NCBI GenBank assembly: GCA_023144145.1
Contig: JAGLGG010000262.1
Span: 1-7,483, forward strand
Direction of reading: 5' to 3'
Source of the DNA: Anaerolineales bacterium
Lineage (GTDB): Bacteria > Chloroflexota > Anaerolineae > Anaerolineales > E44-bin32
Length of the DNA stretch: 7,483 nucleotides
In this document: positions 5,231 to 7,483 of the stretch, one piece after another
Numbering within the stretch: the first letter of the stretch is position 1
Layout of the letters: each line of letters opens with the position of its first letter
Made by a program: the position numbers and the translations under genes
Notes under the pieces: generated by a model
Database searches by the model: none
What the model saw: the letters and a program-made list of their open reading frames with translations, nothing else
Told to the model about the DNA's origin: nothing

Positions 5231-6268
5231 GTGGAAGATCCCTTTAACATCGTACTGAGTGGAAGGTACCGCATTCTCAGCCGCCTTGGTTCGGGGGGGA
5301 TGGCGGAAGTTTATCGAGCGCGTGACCTGAACCTTCAACGGGATGTCGCGGTTAAAATTCTGCGAGCTGATCTTATTGAAGATCCTGATTTCAGGGCTCG
5401 ATTCCTTCAAGAAGCACGCTCCGCGGCTAATCTTATCCACCCTAATATCGTCACCATCTACGATTTCGGTCATGATGCGGGGCAGTACTTCATCATAATG
5501 GAGTTCGTCGAGGGCACTGATCTAAAAACTCATATTCGAAGAGAAGGGCAACTCTCCGTAACCGCAGCGGTCGATCTGATGGTCCAAATTAGTGAAGGTG
5601 TTGGTTATGCGCATCGCGCAGGTTTGGTCCATTGTGATCTAAAGCCTCAAAACATTCTCGTTTCACCGGATGGTCGCGCAAAAATTACCGATTTTGGGAT
5701 CTCGCGCGCGCTCGCCTCAATTTCACCAGAAGAACGGGCGGAGATCGTCTGGGGCAGTCCTAAGTACTTTGCTCCAGAACAGGCTGCGGGAAATGCCCCT
5801 TCCCCGTCGAGCGATGTCTATGCATTGGGGATAATTCTGTTTGAACTTATAACTGGATCACTTCCCTTTATAGCAAACACTTCTGCTGCTCTGGCGCAAC
5901 TGCACCAGACCGCCAAACCACCTTCCCCTCGAAGTCTAAACCCTTTAATTACTTCAGAACTTGAACTCATCCTGCTCAAGGTTCTTTCGAAAGAACCTGC
6001 TGCAAGATATCGAACAGCTGCTCAGTTCGCGAGTGTCTTGACTAACCTGGCCGCGCGAACTGTAATCCAAAAGAGTTCCGGCTTGGTAGATGTTCAAGAG
6101 CCATCTCCATTCACGTACGATTATGAACAAGACACTATCGAGTCTGAGGAGTCAAGTAGGTTAGACTGGGTAGCAATAATTCTTGGATTGATTGCATTTT
6201 TACTGGTGGGCGGACTTATTCCACTCTGGTTGTGGGTTTGCCTAAAGTATCCCTCCTGCCCAATTTAG
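5231..6268 (+). CDS. Ser/Thr protein kinase (Hanks type, non-RD) with one C-terminal membrane helix
   Basis: From the GTG at 5231 the protein has 345 residues. A longer frame reaches back to 5066, but those 55 residues do not look like a kinase N-terminus and lie before the predicted promoter. The kinase domain (about 13-275) has the Gly-rich loop LGSGGMAEV (19-27), Lys42 of VAVK, the helix-C Glu61, the catalytic loop HCDLKPQN (134-141) with Asp136 and Asn141, DFG (154-156), GSPKYFAPE (175-183), and DVYALG with Asp195. All catalytic residues are present. The Arg usually before the catalytic Asp is Cys, making it a non-RD kinase. An acidic linker (about 285-311) leads to a membrane helix (about 313-337) and an outside tail of only some 8 residues, with no PASTA or other sensor. 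It probably phosphorylates cytoplasmic proteins such as partners of FHA domains. Confidence 0.93.
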   Translation: MEDPFNIVLSGRYRILSRLGSGGMAEVYRARDLNLQRDVAVKILRADLIEDPDFRARFLQEARSAANLIHPNIVTIYDFGHDAGQYFIIMEFVEGTDLKTHIRREGQLSVTAAVDLMVQISEGVGYAHRAGLVHCDLKPQNILVSPDGRAKITDFGISRALASISPEERAEIVWGSPKYFAPEQAAGNAPSPSSDVYALGIILFELITGSLPFIANTSAALAQLHQTAKPPSPRSLNPLITSELELILLKVLSKEPAARYRTAAQFASVLTNLAARTVIQKSSGLVDVQEPSPFTYDYEQDTIESEESSRLDWVAIILGLIAFLLVGGLIPLWLWVCLKYPSCPI

Positions 6269-6372
6269 TTCTGCGATTGACCCAAGTGAATCTGGGAGTG
6301 TAATTTTTTGCTCTTCAAGCTCGTCAATATTATTGAATCAAGGGCTTACTATGCGACCCTTAACGCCTGCGG

Positions 6373-6378
6373 TATAAT
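6373..6378 (+). promoter_or_regulatory. Candidate -10 box (TATAAT) for ftsH
   Basis: A perfect TATAAT within GCGGTATAATCG, about 155 bases before the ftsH start. No good -35 hexamer sits 16 to 18 bases upstream. A second TATAAT at 6439-6444 also lacks a -35. Which one is used cannot be decided from sequence. Confidence 0.45.
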
Positions 6379-6489
6379 CGAATTAGTTTCCTTAGGGGAG
6401 TGAGTGCGCCGTACAATAGTAACTGTAGTTTGATCAATTATAATGATTCAAGCAGGCATGCAGCGAGGTGTCTAGCCCGTTGGAGTCGA

Positions 6490-6537
6490 ATGGAAAACAA
6501 AGGTATGTATAACTTGATATTTGGGAGGTTGAAGTGA
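6490..6537 (+). CDS. Possible 15-residue leader ORF overlapping the ftsH start
   Basis: ATG at 6490 follows GGAG (6482-6485) by 4 bases and encodes MENKGMYNLIFGRLK. Its TGA stop (6535-6537) overlaps the ftsH GTG (6534-6536) as GTGA, the arrangement typical of translationally coupled genes. The same frame stays open back to a GTG at 6400 (45 residues), but that start has no properly spaced ribosome site. The ftsH Shine-Dalgarno lies inside the micro-ORF. Short frames occur by chance, so this is a weak candidate; conservation across relatives would decide. Confidence 0.25.
   Translation: MENKGMYNLIFGRLK
6523..6528 (+). promoter_or_regulatory. Ribosome binding site GGGAGG for the ftsH GTG start
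   Basis: GGGAGG ends 5 bases before GTG at 6534. The alternative TTG at 6529 runs into a stop after one codon, so GTG is the start. Confidence 0.8.
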
Positions 6538-7483
6538 GTTCATCGCGAGGCCGAAATTCGCTGGTCTTGCTAGTCTTGATTTTGATTATTACCGTCCTGG
6601 TATTTCAATTTCGCAGCTCATCACCACAACCAGAACGGCTCTATTTCAATGAATTGGCACAGAAGATCAAGACCGGTGAAGTAAGCCGGATCATTGTTGA
6701 CGACAATGACCTGGAAATTATCTTTAGAAATGGCGAGAGTGCATTCTCGAGGGTAGAACCAACCAAAACCACAGTGGAACAGCTGCTTGATCTTGGTGTG
6801 ACCTCAGAGGATTTATCGCCAAATCGCATTCAACTTGAAATCAAACAACCGAGCAATTTGAACAGCGTTTTGAGCTTGGTTACCTACATATTACCGGTGC
6901 TGCTTGTTTTCGGATTACTGTACTTCATGCTCCGACAAGCCCAGGGAACGAACAATCAGGCCCTTTCCTTTGGCAAGAGTCGAGCTCGAATGTTTACCGG
7001 TGATCAACCAACGGTGACATTCGACGATGTAGCCGGTGTGGAGGAAGCCAAGGAGGAATTGGAGGAAGTTGTTGAATTCCTCAGGGAACCCGAGAAATTT
7101 ATTTCTTTGGGAGCCCGTATTCCCAAGGGTGTTCTTCTTATCGGACTTCCAGGCACTGGCAAGACGCTGCTGGCGAAGGCAGTTTCCGGTGAAGCTGCAG
7201 TGCCTTTCTTTTCCATCTCAGGCTCCGAATTCGTCGAAATGTTCGTGGGGGTTGGCGCCAGCAGAGTGCGCGACCTCTTCGAACAAGCTAAGCGTCACTC
7301 ACCTTGTATCGTTTTCGTAGATGAGATTGATGCCGTTGGACGACAGCGTGGTGCTGGCCTGGGTGGCAGCCATGATGAGCGCGAGCAGACGCTAAACCAG
7401 ATGCTGGTTGAAATGGATGGTTTCGACACCGACACCAACGTGATCATCATGGCGGCAACAAACCGACCTGATATTCTCGATCC
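6534..7483 (+). CDS. ftsH: FtsH ATP-dependent zinc metalloprotease, 3'-truncated by the window
   Basis: The frame is open from GTG 6534 to the window end (316 complete codons), with no frameshift. FtsH is a membrane-bound hexameric AAA+ protease that unfolds and degrades misfolded membrane proteins and some regulators. Visible in order: first membrane helix (about 10-26), an extracytoplasmic FtsH N-terminal domain (about 28-110), second membrane helix (about 112-133), then the AAA+ domain: TFDDVAGVEEAKEELEEVVE, Walker A GLPGTGKT (204-211), FFSISGSEFVEMFVGVGASR with the substrate-gripping FVG pore motif, Walker B IVFVDEID (259-266), and the sensor region MAATNRPDILD at the edge. The protease domain with HEXXH is beyond the window. 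Walker A has Leu where FtsH usually has Pro (GPPGTGKT), which still fits the general motif. It probably has its own promoter. Confidence 0.97.
   Translation, partial: MSSSRGRNSLVLLVLILIITVLVFQFRSSSPQPERLYFNELAQKIKTGEVSRIIVDDNDLEIIFRNGESAFSRVEPTKTTVEQLLDLGVTSEDLSPNRIQLEIKQPSNLNSVLSLVTYILPVLLVFGLLYFMLRQAQGTNNQALSFGKSRARMFTGDQPTVTFDDVAGVEEAKEELEEVVEFLREPEKFISLGARIPKGVLLIGLPGTGKTLLAKAVSGEAAVPFFSISGSEFVEMFVGVGASRVRDLFEQAKRHSPCIVFVDEIDAVGRQRGAGLGGSHDEREQTLNQMLVEMDGFDTDTNVIIMAATNRPDILD

Larger units (their letters stand above)
6269..6533 (+). other. Leader region between the kinase and ftsH
   Basis: This stretch contains no established gene. A weak stem, CCCA (6281-6284) and TGGG (6292-6295), followed after 7 bases by a run of T (6303-6308) could be a poor terminator for the kinase. 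A -10 box lies at 6373-6378 and a second TATAAT at 6439-6444, just after the palindrome TTGATCAA (6430-6437). A short frame runs into the ftsH start (listed separately). If transcription begins after the first -10 box, the ftsH leader would be about 150 bases long. Confidence 0.5.

Noticed and set aside
6450..6500. tRNA-like stretch containing GTTGGAGTCGAAT before ftsH
   Set aside because: It superficially resembles a T-arm, but no acceptor stem, anticodon arm or proper T-loop can be formed around it.
7036..7320. Plus-strand 94-codon frame inside ftsH
   Set aside because: It is in another frame of a strongly conserved AAA+ domain and encodes nothing recognisable.

Overview
The window looks like a bacterial chromosome segment of moderate GC. 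I infer the Chloroflexota (Anaerolineae-like) from gene style: a VWA protein next to a zinc-ribbon/FHA protein, a soluble-headed Ser/Thr kinase with one C-terminal membrane helix, a membrane-anchored SH3-like protein, GTG and TTG starts, and a GCGGTATAAT-type promoter. No rRNA, tRNA, CRISPR array, transposase or phage gene is visible. The content is signalling plus protein quality control.

Layout, left to right. (1) Bases 1-2274, + strand: a tight four-gene operon with a 5'-truncated VWA protein, a zinc-ribbon plus FHA protein, an unrecognised 80-residue protein, and an OmpR/KdpE-like response regulator. Junctions are a 4-base overlap, 12 bases and 1 base. (2) 2275-2671: about 400 bases without a gene, holding several short inverted repeats, including a REP-like GC-rich palindrome cluster at 2522-2597. 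(3) 2672-3325: a NarL/LuxR-type response regulator, followed by a textbook intrinsic terminator at 3342-3371. (4) 3372-3506: the gap between convergent genes, with two further inverted repeats. (5) 3507-4404, - strand: a DUF971 protein and an unrecognised 186-residue helical protein, 4 bases apart, the second starting at TTG. (6) 4511-5014, - strand: a membrane-anchored SH3-like protein, divergent from (7) 5231-6268, + strand: a Ser/Thr protein kinase. (8) 6269-6533: a leader region with a good -10 box and a possible micro-ORF that overlaps the next start. (9) 6534-7483, + strand: the first 316 codons of ftsH, cut by the window edge.

Working together (inference): the kinase could phosphorylate proteins read by the FHA domain, whose operon also carries a VWA protein and a DNA-binding response regulator. 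Both regulators lack a neighbouring histidine kinase, so their inputs are unknown. FtsH is the membrane AAA+ protease that degrades misfolded membrane proteins and short-lived regulators.

I see no clearly novel system. The most interesting items are the VWA-FHA-small-protein-regulator operon, the non-RD kinase with almost no outside domain, the paired unknown after DUF971, the palindrome-rich intergenic regions, and the micro-ORF coupled to the ftsH start.
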